Positions 54,301 through 63,000 of a stretch of DNA of 64,000 nt are shown piece by piece. This DNA comes from an uncultured Gammaproteobacteria bacterium (GTDB lineage Bacteria > Pseudomonadota > Gammaproteobacteria > Arenicellales > JAANXG01). Below the pieces are notes generated by a model that ran no database searches, was not told where the DNA came from, and worked only from the letters and a program-made list of their open reading frames with translations. Made by a program: the position numbers and the translations under genes. The stretch lies in the NCBI GenBank assembly GCA_947258785.1, contig CAMYJT010000003.1:78620-142619 (forward strand). Reading direction: 5' to 3'. The first letter of the stretch is position 1. Each line of letters begins with the position of its first letter.

Positions 54301-55187
54301 GCGCGCAACTCTCTACCGGTGAGCTCCAGAAACAGATCGTCCAGGGTGCGTGGACGGATCTGCAGGTGCTGCAGAGACACACCGAGTTGGACCAACCGCC
54401 GAATCGCGGCGTCAACGTCCTGCGTGGAGATTTCGACGCAGCGATCACCCTGCAACACGGCAAACGGCAGGTCCTCCGGGGATACCGTAAAATCCGCCGC
54501 GGGCAACTGAAGAATAGTGTCATCAAAATGAGCGGCCAGCAGTTCGGCGGGAGAACCCTGGGCAATAATCCGGCCGTGGTCCATGATGATGATCTCGTCG
54601 CACAATCGATATGCTTCTTCCATGTAGTGCGTGGTCATCACTATCGTTTTGTTGTCCCGTTTGATGCGCTCGATCAGGCCCCAAAAATTACGTCGCGACT
54701 GCGGGTCCAGACCGGTTGTCGGTTCGTCCAGAAACAACACCTGCGGATTGTTTAGCAGCGCAATGGCCAGCAGCAGCCGCTGCCGCTGGCCGCCGGAGAG
54801 CTTACGGTTATCCCGCGCAAGCAGTTCGCTCAGGGCGCAGACCTCGATGACCTGATCGAGATCCGCAGTGTGCTGGTACAGGCGCTGGAACAGATGCAGG
54901 GTCTCCCTGACGGTCAAGAAATCCTGCAGCGCGGTGGACTGAAACTGGATCCCGACCTCCTCCTGAAACCGACGGCCCAGAGGAGCGCCGCGGTAGCACA
55001 CCTCGCCTGAGCTCGGCGCCATTAACCCCTCCATCATCTCCACTGTTGTGGTCTTTCCCGCGCCGTTGGGCCCGAGCAGGCCGAAACAGCGCCCCTCGTC
55101 GACGGTGAAGCTCACGCCGTCCACGGCCGTGACGCCGGGGTACCGCTTGCACAAACTGCGCGCATCGAGTACGGGTGCCTGAGTCAT
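54297..55187 (-). CDS. ABC transporter ATP-binding protein
   Basis: A 296-residue ABC ATPase. Walker A GPNGAGKTT, signature LSGGQRQRLLLAIAL, Walker B VLFLDEPTTGLD and switch His in TTHYMEEA are intact. The C-terminal extension (about 220-296) is typical of ABC-2-type exporters (multidrug, lipid or nod-factor-like). It is coupled to the permease gene. No cargo gene is nearby. Confidence 0.94.
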   Translation of the reverse strand: MTQAPVLDARSLCKRYPGVTAVDGVSFTVDEGRCFGLLGPNGAGKTTTVEMMEGLMAPSSGEVCYRGAPLGRRFQEEVGIQFQSTALQDFLTVRETLHLFQRLYQHTADLDQVIEVCALSELLARDNRKLSGGQRQRLLLAIALLNNPQVLFLDEPTTGLDPQSRRNFWGLIERIKRDNKTIVMTTHYMEEAYRLCDEIIIMDHGRIIAQGSPAELLAAHFDDTILQLPAADFTVSPEDLPFAVLQGDRCVEISTQDVDAAIRRLVQLGVSLQHLQIRPRTLDDLFLELTGRELRA

Positions 55188-55282
55188 GCGTGTCGGCTAG
55201 CGGTCGCAAGTAGAACCGGAGCGGTCTTGGTATCTTACAAGATTTCCGCGTCCATGTTGGTGATAACCGGTCCAGTTCTGCG

Positions 55283-56077
55283 TTACCGAAACCCCATCGA
55301 CCCAGGCAGGCCGGCCTCGACGAAGAACTGGCCGATCAGCACGAGGGCGACCACGAACAGGGCTTGCTGCAGCCAGCGACGGTACGTCTGTGCGTCCGCC
55401 CGGGCCCGCACCGCCATCCCGGCAAGCAGAGTCACCACCCCGGCGGCGGCCAGCGGCCCGGTCACCAACACAATGTCGACACTGAGCCGGCCAAGCACGG
55501 CGAAAACGACGAATTGGGACATCTTCCCGATCAGAAAACAAAAGTTGAACACCTGGACCATGGCCGTCGTCCCCAATCTAAACTCGAGGGCAAAGATAAT
55601 CAGCAGCGGGACCATGACATTCACCGTACCGGACAGGAGTCCGGCACCGAGACCGAACACGACGTAGGACACCGCCCGGTGGTGCTTGACCCAACCGAAA
55701 CATCCCTCCCGGAAACGACGCAGATTCAAGTAGAACAAGATGACGACCGCGAGCAACAGCTTGAATGGGGCCGGGTCGACGGAGATCAGGAGCTGCGTCC
55801 CGGCCGCCGTGCCGATGGGAATCAGCGTGGCCAGGAGCCAGTGCCGGCCGATGCTCTCCCCCCAACGACCGCCTTGAAGGATGCTGACGACGTTCACCGC
55901 CATAGTCGGCAGCAGCGTAACCAGGATCGCACTGCGCACGTCCATGAACAAAGCCAGCAGGGGTGTCGCGACCAGTGGAAACCCCAATCCCAGTGTGCCG
56001 TGGACCAGTCCCGCGAAGAGGATGATCAAATAGGCTACTGTGATCATCAGAACCGACAACCCGTCGATCTCAGGCAT
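55283..56077 (-). CDS. TauE/SafE (TSUP) family membrane transporter
   Basis: A 264-residue protein with about eight membrane segments. The family pattern is GLVHGTLGLGFPLVATPLLALFMDVRSAILVTLLPTMAVNVVSI in the first repeat and GLGAGLLSGTVNVMVPLLIIFALEF in the second. TSUP proteins export sulfite, sulfoacetate or related anions; the presence of another sulfur-compound carrier (TsuA-like) 5 kb away suggests sulfur metabolism, but this is inference. It is monocistronic, between the ABC and DsbA-like genes. Confidence 0.88.
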   Translation of the reverse strand: MPEIDGLSVLMITVAYLIILFAGLVHGTLGLGFPLVATPLLALFMDVRSAILVTLLPTMAVNVVSILQGGRWGESIGRHWLLATLIPIGTAAGTQLLISVDPAPFKLLLAVVILFYLNLRRFREGCFGWVKHHRAVSYVVFGLGAGLLSGTVNVMVPLLIIFALEFRLGTTAMVQVFNFCFLIGKMSQFVVFAVLGRLSVDIVLVTGPLAAAGVVTLLAGMAVRARADAQTYRRWLQQALFVVALVLIGQFFVEAGLPGSMGFR

Positions 56078-56256
56078 CGGCGCTCAAATCAGCGAAGTGC
56101 GGACGGCGGTGGGACCAGGCAGTCGAGCGGTGGCAACACGATGACACCGGCGGAGCGGTGAATTCGACAAATGGCGCGCTATTCTCCTCGCATTCTTAAA
56201 TAAACCGATCCCACTTTCCCACTATCTCGCCACGGGAAGAATACTCGGACAGGCTC

Positions 56257-57090
56257 CTAGCCGCCCCCGCGGGTTCCCCCCGGCGGCTTTTGCTTCAGCA
56301 GCTTCTCGATGGCCTGATGAAACACCCCGTACGGCCGGGCGCCACGGATCGACTCGCCGGTGATCCAACCGTCCTGCTGAGTCTTACCGACGAAGAAGCC
56401 CGGCGTACCGCGCACCCCGGCCTGTTGCCCATCGGCCAGGTTCTTGGCCACTTTGTCGGCGTACTTGCCGCCATCCAGGCAGGCGTCGAAGGCCTCGGCA
56501 TCGATGCCGCCGATGCCGCGGGCGTATTGCTTCAGGTTTTCCACCTGAACCGCCTTCTGGTTTTCGAAAATGACATCGTGCATCGCCCAATACTGGCCCT
56601 GGTCGCCGGCACAATGCGCGGCTTCGGACGCCTTGCGCGCGTAGGGATGGATCCGGTCCAGCGGCAGGTCGCGAAAGACGTACTTCAGTTTTCCGGTGTC
56701 GATGTACTCGGTCTTCAGCCTGGGCAAGGTGTTTTTCATGAAACGCCGGCAGAACGGACACTGATAATCGGAGAACTCCACCAAGGTGACCAACGCATCC
56801 TGCCGCCCCAGGTACGGCTGGTCCGCCACGCTCACCTTGGCGATGGTCGGCGCCGCCTGCGCCGCCGGTGGCCGCCTGGCCAACTGCTGCAGAATAGCCC
56901 GGAGCTGCCGTTTAATCTCGGCGATATCACTTTTAATCGCCTTGATGTCGTCTTCGACGCCGGCCTCGGCGGCGGCGGACGCCGCCTCGGACTGGGCGTA
57001 AACCGGGGCCACCGACACCGCCAGCACCAGGCCCGTTGCGGCCGCCCACAGATGTCTGCCCGGTAAACCGGGCGCATTGATCAGACTCAT
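56257..57090 (-). CDS. DsbA-like thiol-disulfide oxidoreductase with coiled coil
   Basis: A 277-residue exported protein. After a signal peptide (1-33) comes a coiled coil (about 45-72, DIKAIKSDIAEIKRQLRAILQQL), then a DsbA-type thioredoxin fold with C111-P-F-C114 and a cis-Pro loop VRGTPGFFVG. The coiled coil suggests it forms oligomers like DsbG/ScsC-type isomerases; known trimeric proteins use such N-terminal helices. GGAG precedes the ATG at 57090 by eight bases. It probably forms or shuffles disulfides in periplasmic proteins, including the multi-Cys cytochromes here. Confidence 0.9.
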   Translation of the reverse strand: MSLINAPGLPGRHLWAAATGLVLAVSVAPVYAQSEAASAAAEAGVEDDIKAIKSDIAEIKRQLRAILQQLARRPPAAQAAPTIAKVSVADQPYLGRQDALVTLVEFSDYQCPFCRRFMKNTLPRLKTEYIDTGKLKYVFRDLPLDRIHPYARKASEAAHCAGDQGQYWAMHDVIFENQKAVQVENLKQYARGIGGIDAEAFDACLDGGKYADKVAKNLADGQQAGVRGTPGFFVGKTQQDGWITGESIRGARPYGVFHQAIEKLLKQKPPGGTRGGG

Positions 57091-57298
57091 CGGCAATTCT
57101 CCGTTCGCTCCGCTGTGTGAATTCGGACCGATTCTAGAGGTCTTCTGATCCGAACGAAAGCACTCAAACCAAGTCCCGTCGGCGCAGCGGCTGCTAAATC
57201 GTTCCAAAGCCCCCACAGTCAGCCGCTGGAGTGGCCGGCACCGCCGGTGGCCGGGAAACCCGCCGGGTGCAGGCGCACGTATCCACCGCCAACAGAAT

Positions 57299-59974
57299 TC
57301 AACGGCCGACGGGGCGCCTTTCGGGGCGCACCGCGAGTGCGTATTCCGTCGCGGTGCGCCGGATATCCCAGCGCAGGCCCGGGTCCAGCTGCGGCAGGCC
57401 GGTCCGGCGGAAAGCCCCGGTGATGTGCGAGGCCCGGAACAGCACAAAGGTGTCGCCGGCGCCGGGGGCAAGCAAACCGCCCTCCGCCGTGCCGATCAGC
57501 CGCACGTCGATGGCGCCCCCTAAGACCAGTGTGCCGCCGACCTCTACGGCGTCGTGGCCGGTGCCGGGCACTATGCCACCCAGCTCCACCGTGGCTACGT
57601 TGTCGTAGCCGAGCGAGAGATCCCCGTCGAAGGCGACCTGGGCCGTACCGGTCCCGGGGCTGAAGCCCCCCTCGAACGCCGCGCTGCCGAGGCCCGCGAA
57701 CGCACCCGGACCGGAGACCAGGGCACGGAACACGGCCCGGGCCCCGGCGCTCAGGTGTATCCCGGTGTTGTTGGTCACCGCGCCGTGAAAGCTGATCCGG
57801 GCGCCGTCGGCAGCGGCGATGTCCCCGTCGTTGACCATGACGCCGAAAAGCTGCACGGCGCCGCTGCCGGCGCGCAGCAGGCCTGCGTTGGCGAGCCCGC
57901 CGTCGAACCGCAGCACCGCGCCATCGGCATCGATGCGTCCACCGGCTTCGTTGGCGAGTCTGTGACTGACACCCAGCTCGCCGCCGGTCACGGTGAACAA
58001 ACCGGCGTTGGCGCTGCCGGGCCCGGTCAGCCGCAGCCGTTCACCCGCGCCGACCCGCACCGCGCCGCCGGCGGCGTTCACCAGGGTGGCGTGCAGCCGG
58101 CCGCTGCCGAGGACCAGGGCGTGGTTGCGCAGACGGCCGGTGACCGTGACGTCCTCGGCCTGCACGGTGCCGCGGTTGTCGAGCTCGGCATCGATCGTCC
58201 CGGCCCCGGTCAGCACCCCGCCGCTCCGGAGCGCAACCGGCTCGGCGGAGCGGATGGTCCCGCCGGTGAGGCGCAGGGTCGCTGAACCCGCATCCCCGCC
58301 GACCACCAAACGCCTCACCACGGCATCCGCAGCCGGGCCCGTGACGGTCAGTGTGCCGGGGGGATCGAGGACCACCTCGTGGACCGCACCGGGCGGCAGG
58401 CCCAGGGTCCAGTTGGCCGCGTCGTCCCAGGCGCCGCCGGCCGCTGACCGCCAGTGCAGTACGGGCGTGAAGAGAAAGACGCCCTCGCGGCCGTCGGCCA
58501 GCGAGCCGTAGTAGACAAGCTGTCCGAAGGCATTGAGGGCCCGGCGGCCGGCCGGCTTCCCGCCCCCGCGGAAGCGCACCGCGGCAATCGTACCGCCGGC
58601 GACGGCGTCTCCGGTACGCACGGCCGGGAACAGCTCCCGGCCGTTCCCCAGGTAGATACCGTGGCGCCCGGCACCGCGCCCGTCCGCCGGGGCCAAGACC
58701 ACATTGAAGGCAAGCACACCCGCACGATTCAGCGCCGGCACATCGAGCTCCCTGAAGACCGCCGTTCCATCCGGGGTCCGCTCGCCCTCCCGGGCGATCT
58801 GGGTCAAGGGACCGCCATAACCCAGAAAGACCCCGCTGTCGTCCCGGGCACCGGCGCGGGTGCCGGTCAGGTAGGCGGAAAAGGCCACCACCCCGGAGTC
58901 GTTGAGCGCCGGGGCGTTAAAGTCCGAGACAAACCCGTTGCCGTCGGGGGCCGGCTGGCCGGCCCGGGCAATCGGCGTCAGCGGGCCGCCAGCGCCGCGG
59001 AACACCCCGGCGGCGTCCCGCTTGCCACTGCGGGTGTCGGTCAGCGTGGCCGTGAAGGCCACCTCGCCGGGGGCGTTGAGTACCGGTGCATTGAACCCCG
59101 TAAACCGCCCGTTGCCGTCCGGGGCGGGCTGACCCGTCCAAGCCACCGGGGTCAGCGGCCCGCCGCGGCCCTTGTAGACCCCCGCATGGGCGCGTTGCGG
59201 TCCGCCGGTGCCGGCGGTGACCGCGCTGAAGGCCACCTCCCCGGCGTCGTTCAAAGCGGGGCCCCCGAAACTCATGAACCGGCCGTTGCCGTGCGGGGCG
59301 GCCGCCCCTTGCTGGGCGATCCGGGTCAACGCGCCTCCGCGGCCCAGGTAGACGCCCCACTCAGTGCGCCCGTCCCTCAAGGTCGCGAGCAGGAAGCTGA
59401 TGATCCCCGCAGCATTGAAGTCGTAGGACAGGAAGCCCTCGACGGTGCCGGGCCCGTGCGGGGCGGGCTGCCCCTCGCGGACAAGCTGGGTGATCCCCCC
59501 GCCCCGGGCCAGGAACACGCCCTCGTCGTCGCTGGAGCGCGCGATGCCGCGCGTATCGAGCAGCCCGACCCAGAACGCCACCGCCCCGGAGGTGTTGAAC
59601 AGCGGCGTGGAGAAGTACTCGAAGCGGCCGTTGCCGTCGGGGGGTCGTTGATTGCCGCGCACCACTTCGGTGAGTCCCGCCGCATCGAAGGTGTAGACCG
59701 CCTCGATCTTCTCGTCGGCCGTGGCGATGGTTGCCCGAAAGGCGGCCGCCCCGGCGTCGTTGATCACCGGAACGCCAAAGCGCGTGAAACGACCGGCGCC
59801 GTTGCCGATAGCATCACCGGTCAGGGCGATAGGCGCCGTGGTCCCCCCAGCGTACCCCGTTGTAACCGTGAGCAACCCCAAACCCAGCAGCAGGCCGGCC
59901 CAGACCTGCAGCCGGCGCCGGGGATCCGGCGGGATGGCGGGGGATGGCGCGGCGGGAAATGCTTCGGCGGCCAC
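57299..59974 (-). CDS. Exported NxxGxxAF-repeat protein with beta-helix-like C-terminal half
   Basis: An 891-residue protein. A signal/anchor segment (LQVWAGLLLGLGLLTVTTGYAGG) is followed by eight tandem repeats of about 50-60 residues (about 45-490) with the core N-x-x-G-x-x-A-F and the preceding P-x-x-x-G-x-G-R-F pattern, e.g. LNDAGEVAFSA, LNAPGEVAFTA and LNDSGVVAFSA. These probably form a beta-propeller-like fold. The C-terminal half (about 520-870) is a right-handed beta-helix-like array (GGTLVLGGAIDVRLIGT, GAVTNNTGIHLSAG). The GTG at 59974 with GAGG six bases upstream is chosen. No beta-barrel anchor is visible, so it is secreted or surface-bound by other means. Confidence 0.85.
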   Translation of the reverse strand: MAAEAFPAAPSPAIPPDPRRRLQVWAGLLLGLGLLTVTTGYAGGTTAPIALTGDAIGNGAGRFTRFGVPVINDAGAAAFRATIATADEKIEAVYTFDAAGLTEVVRGNQRPPDGNGRFEYFSTPLFNTSGAVAFWVGLLDTRGIARSSDDEGVFLARGGGITQLVREGQPAPHGPGTVEGFLSYDFNAAGIISFLLATLRDGRTEWGVYLGRGGALTRIAQQGAAAPHGNGRFMSFGGPALNDAGEVAFSAVTAGTGGPQRAHAGVYKGRGGPLTPVAWTGQPAPDGNGRFTGFNAPVLNAPGEVAFTATLTDTRSGKRDAAGVFRGAGGPLTPIARAGQPAPDGNGFVSDFNAPALNDSGVVAFSAYLTGTRAGARDDSGVFLGYGGPLTQIAREGERTPDGTAVFRELDVPALNRAGVLAFNVVLAPADGRGAGRHGIYLGNGRELFPAVRTGDAVAGGTIAAVRFRGGGKPAGRRALNAFGQLVYYGSLADGREGVFLFTPVLHWRSAAGGAWDDAANWTLGLPPGAVHEVVLDPPGTLTVTGPAADAVVRRLVVGGDAGSATLRLTGGTIRSAEPVALRSGGVLTGAGTIDAELDNRGTVQAEDVTVTGRLRNHALVLGSGRLHATLVNAAGGAVRVGAGERLRLTGPGSANAGLFTVTGGELGVSHRLANEAGGRIDADGAVLRFDGGLANAGLLRAGSGAVQLFGVMVNDGDIAAADGARISFHGAVTNNTGIHLSAGARAVFRALVSGPGAFAGLGSAAFEGGFSPGTGTAQVAFDGDLSLGYDNVATVELGGIVPGTGHDAVEVGGTLVLGGAIDVRLIGTAEGGLLAPGAGDTFVLFRASHITGAFRRTGLPQLDPGLRWDIRRTATEYALAVRPERRPVGR

Positions 59975-59994
59975 GCCTGTCCTCGTACAATAAA

Positions 59995-60020
59995 GGGGAC
60001 AGACCCCTGGGTCTGTCCCC
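59995..60020. repeat. Perfect REP-like palindrome (12-bp arms)
   Basis: GGGGACAGACCC and its exact reverse complement GGGTCTGTCCCC are separated by two bases. The GGTCTGTCCCC core is common in intergenic REP-type palindromes of beta- and gammaproteobacteria, often linked to RAYT transposases; none is present here. It lies between the NxxGxxAF gene start and the end of the multiheme gene. Confidence 0.85.
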
Positions 60021-60096
60021 CTGCCGTTCAAACTGTCCCGGCTCAACAGGCGCCGATGGCCGTCAAGCCCGCCCCGCGGCCTGAGTCAACCGCAAC

Positions 60097-63000
60097 TCAG
60101 TCCTTGTTCTCCACAGACGACGTCCGGCTGCCGCCCAGCGACGAGGTCACCGTCACCGTGTTGTAGTACGGCACGTCTCTCAACCTGAGTTCGAAACGGC
60201 GCCTCCAGCGATTGTAGCCCATGGTGTAGTCGTTGCCACCGTAGGTGGCCGTGAGCACGGCGTCGCCGTTCTCCGAGCTGGTTGCACGCACCTCAAGATC
60301 CTCGTCCCACTCGGCGCGGGTGATGCGGACCACGTCCGCCGGCGGACAGGCCAGATCGGCGCCGCTGCAGTCCTCGTCGATGCCGTTGCCGCAGATCTCC
60401 GTGGCCCCCGGATTAATGTTCGGGTTGGTGTCGTTGCAGTCCACGTCGGCCGGGTAACCGTCCCCATCGTTGTCCGGCGGACCGCACACGCCGCCCTCAT
60501 CGATCGCCCCGTCGCAGTTGTTGTCCACGCCGTCGCAGACCTCCGTCGCGCCCGGATTGATGTTCGGGTTGGTGTCGTCACAGTCCACATCGGCCGGATA
60601 ACCGTCACCGTCGTTGTCCGGCAAGTTGCACACCCCGCCCTCGTCGATCGCCCCGTCGCAGTTGTTGTCCACGCCGTCGCAGATCTCCGTGGCCCCCGGG
60701 TTGATGTTCGGGTTGTTGTCGTTGCAGTCCACGTCCGACGGGTACCCATCACCATCGTTATCCGGCGGACCGCACACCCCGCCCTCGTCGATCTGACCGT
60801 CGCAGTTGTTGTCCACGCCGTCGCAGATCTCGGACATGCCCGGATTGATGTTGGCGTCGCTGTCGTTGCAGTCCGAACCCAGGCAGCTGTTGCCCAGCCC
60901 GTAGCCGTCGCCGTCGTTGTCCAGACACTCATCCGGTTGCGGGCCGCCCACGTAGCCGGTGCCGCCGCGGTCGTAGTCCTTCGGATCGTGGTCCTTGCCG
61001 TGACAGTCGACCCAGCAACCCATGGTGTTGCCGCCGCCGTTCTTATCGCCGCCGCCGGCGCTCGCCAAGCCCCAGGCGGGCTTGCTGTAATTGTTCCCCC
61101 GGATGTCGTTATCGGGGGCGAAGTTGAGCAGCGAGGTCGAGCCACCGATCTGGTCCAGCCCGATGTACATGGTGTTTTGGGCGTCCACGTTGCTGTGGGT
61201 GTTGTAGTGGCAGTTGACGCAGCCGAAGCCCTCGCCCTCCACGTGCTTCTCGTGATACGGGAACCGCGTCGACGAGCTGTCCTTGTCGGTGAACACGTTG
61301 CGGTCGTGGCACAGGAAGCACAGGTCAAAATCGCTTAGATTGATGCTGTTGCGCTCACCCAGGGTCCGGTTGTAGCGGGCCCGCAGCATGATAGTGCCGC
61401 CGTCGCCCGACGAGGACTGCGTCGAGCCGTGGGGCCCGATCACACCGGAGCCGGTGTAGCGTGAGGCCTTGTCCGTGGGCCGCAGGTTCGACAAGGTGAC
61501 CGGCCCGCGGGTCGAGCCCGTCACGTTGCTGTTGTGGCAGTCGGTGCACTGCATGGTCAGGCTGTTCAAATCGTCCATGGTGCTGAGGCCGAACGGGCTG
61601 CGCAGCTGGTTGAACAGGGCCGAGCTGATGTTCCGCCCCGGCGCCGCAATCGGGTGATAGCCCGTGTTGGGCAGCCCGCTGGCGGTCTGAATCGCGAACG
61701 GGTTGAACTCCCGCTGCTTGTCGGTGTGGCAGCGCATGCACAGCTCGAACACATACACGTTGGAGGACTTGAGATCACCGTCCACCGTGACCCCCGACAC
61801 CCCGGCGATCTTGTTGTCGGCCTTGGCCTTGTGCGGATTGTGGCAGTCCAGACACTGAACCTCGCTGTCGAAGGCCTGCACCGGGTGCTTGTGGGCCTTG
61901 AGAAACTCGGACTGCAGGTCCGGCCCCGGCCCGTCGGGGTCGTGGCAACCGAAACAGAAGCCCGGTTGATTGGCCTCGGGCAGAATCTTCTCGAAGTCCG
62001 AGCCGTGGGCTTGGGCGTGACAGTCGAGGCAACTCGAGAAACCCGACGTCCGGTGGCTGGCCATCAGCCAGCCGCTCTCGATGTTCGGCGGACTGTTGCT
62101 GTCCGACGGGAACGGTGTCGGGTGGTTGCCGTCGTGGCAGCTCAGGCAGAACGGCTCGGCGGTGTCCGCGACACCCGTGTAGGTGTACGAGGCGGCCCCG
62201 TCCTGATCGTTCAGCAAAACGCTCACCCCGTCGCCGAACTGGGTGTGTTGCGACATGTCGTGGCACACCAGGCAGTCCTGGGGCGTCACGACCTGCTGCG
62301 ACAGGTCCGCGTCCTGCACGTGATGGGAGACGCGCGCAAAGTCGCCCCCCCCGTCGCCCGGCGCGCCCTCGACAATCTGGCGCCGATCCGGGTCGAACGA
62401 CCCCGCCGGCGGCGATTGGTCGTGGCACAGCAGGCAATTGCCGCCGTCCGCGGGCGGCTGGAAGCCCTCCAGGTGATAGTGGCAACTGGTGCAGCGCGCA
62501 CCGTCCAGGTGCTCCTGCCCGCCCGGGGCCGTGCCATCGCGTTGGTGATGCCGGGTCTGGGTGTGACAGGTGTTGCACACGTAGTTCTCGGTATTCATGT
62601 CCGGCGCGACCGTGGCACGGTCCGGCTTATCGTACGCAAAGCTGTACGGGCCGGTGAGGGCCTCGAAGGCAATGTCGGTGGCAACGCCGTCGCGTACAAT
62701 CTGATCGCGGATGAACTTGAGGTTTGTGTTACCGCGGAAGTTGACCTGCTCGAACATCGGGTTGTGGCAGGCCACGCAGTCCTGCTGCATCAGCTGACCG
62801 GTCAACGGGTCGATGTAGTGGTCGCTGTAGTGCGTGTCCACCTTCGTGTCCGAACCCCCCGAGCCGGTGCCCGGCGCCGTCTCGGCGTGACACCCCAGGC
62901 ACGCGGTGTTGGGTATCGGCGCGTTCGGCACGAACGTATCCGGCGTCACGTGACACACCTCGCAGTCAAACGAATTGTGCGGCGGTGGCGGCGCCGCGCC

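Noticed and set aside
58454..60166. Long plus-strand open frame opposite the NxxGxxAF-repeat gene
   Set aside because: It is antisense to a well-supported repeat protein, and its Gly/Arg/Ala-rich translation has no domain; it also runs through the REP-like palindrome.
60339..60921. Tandem repeats first considered as a CRISPR-like array
   Set aside because: The repeats are in frame within a protein, without unique spacers; they encode MopE-type units.
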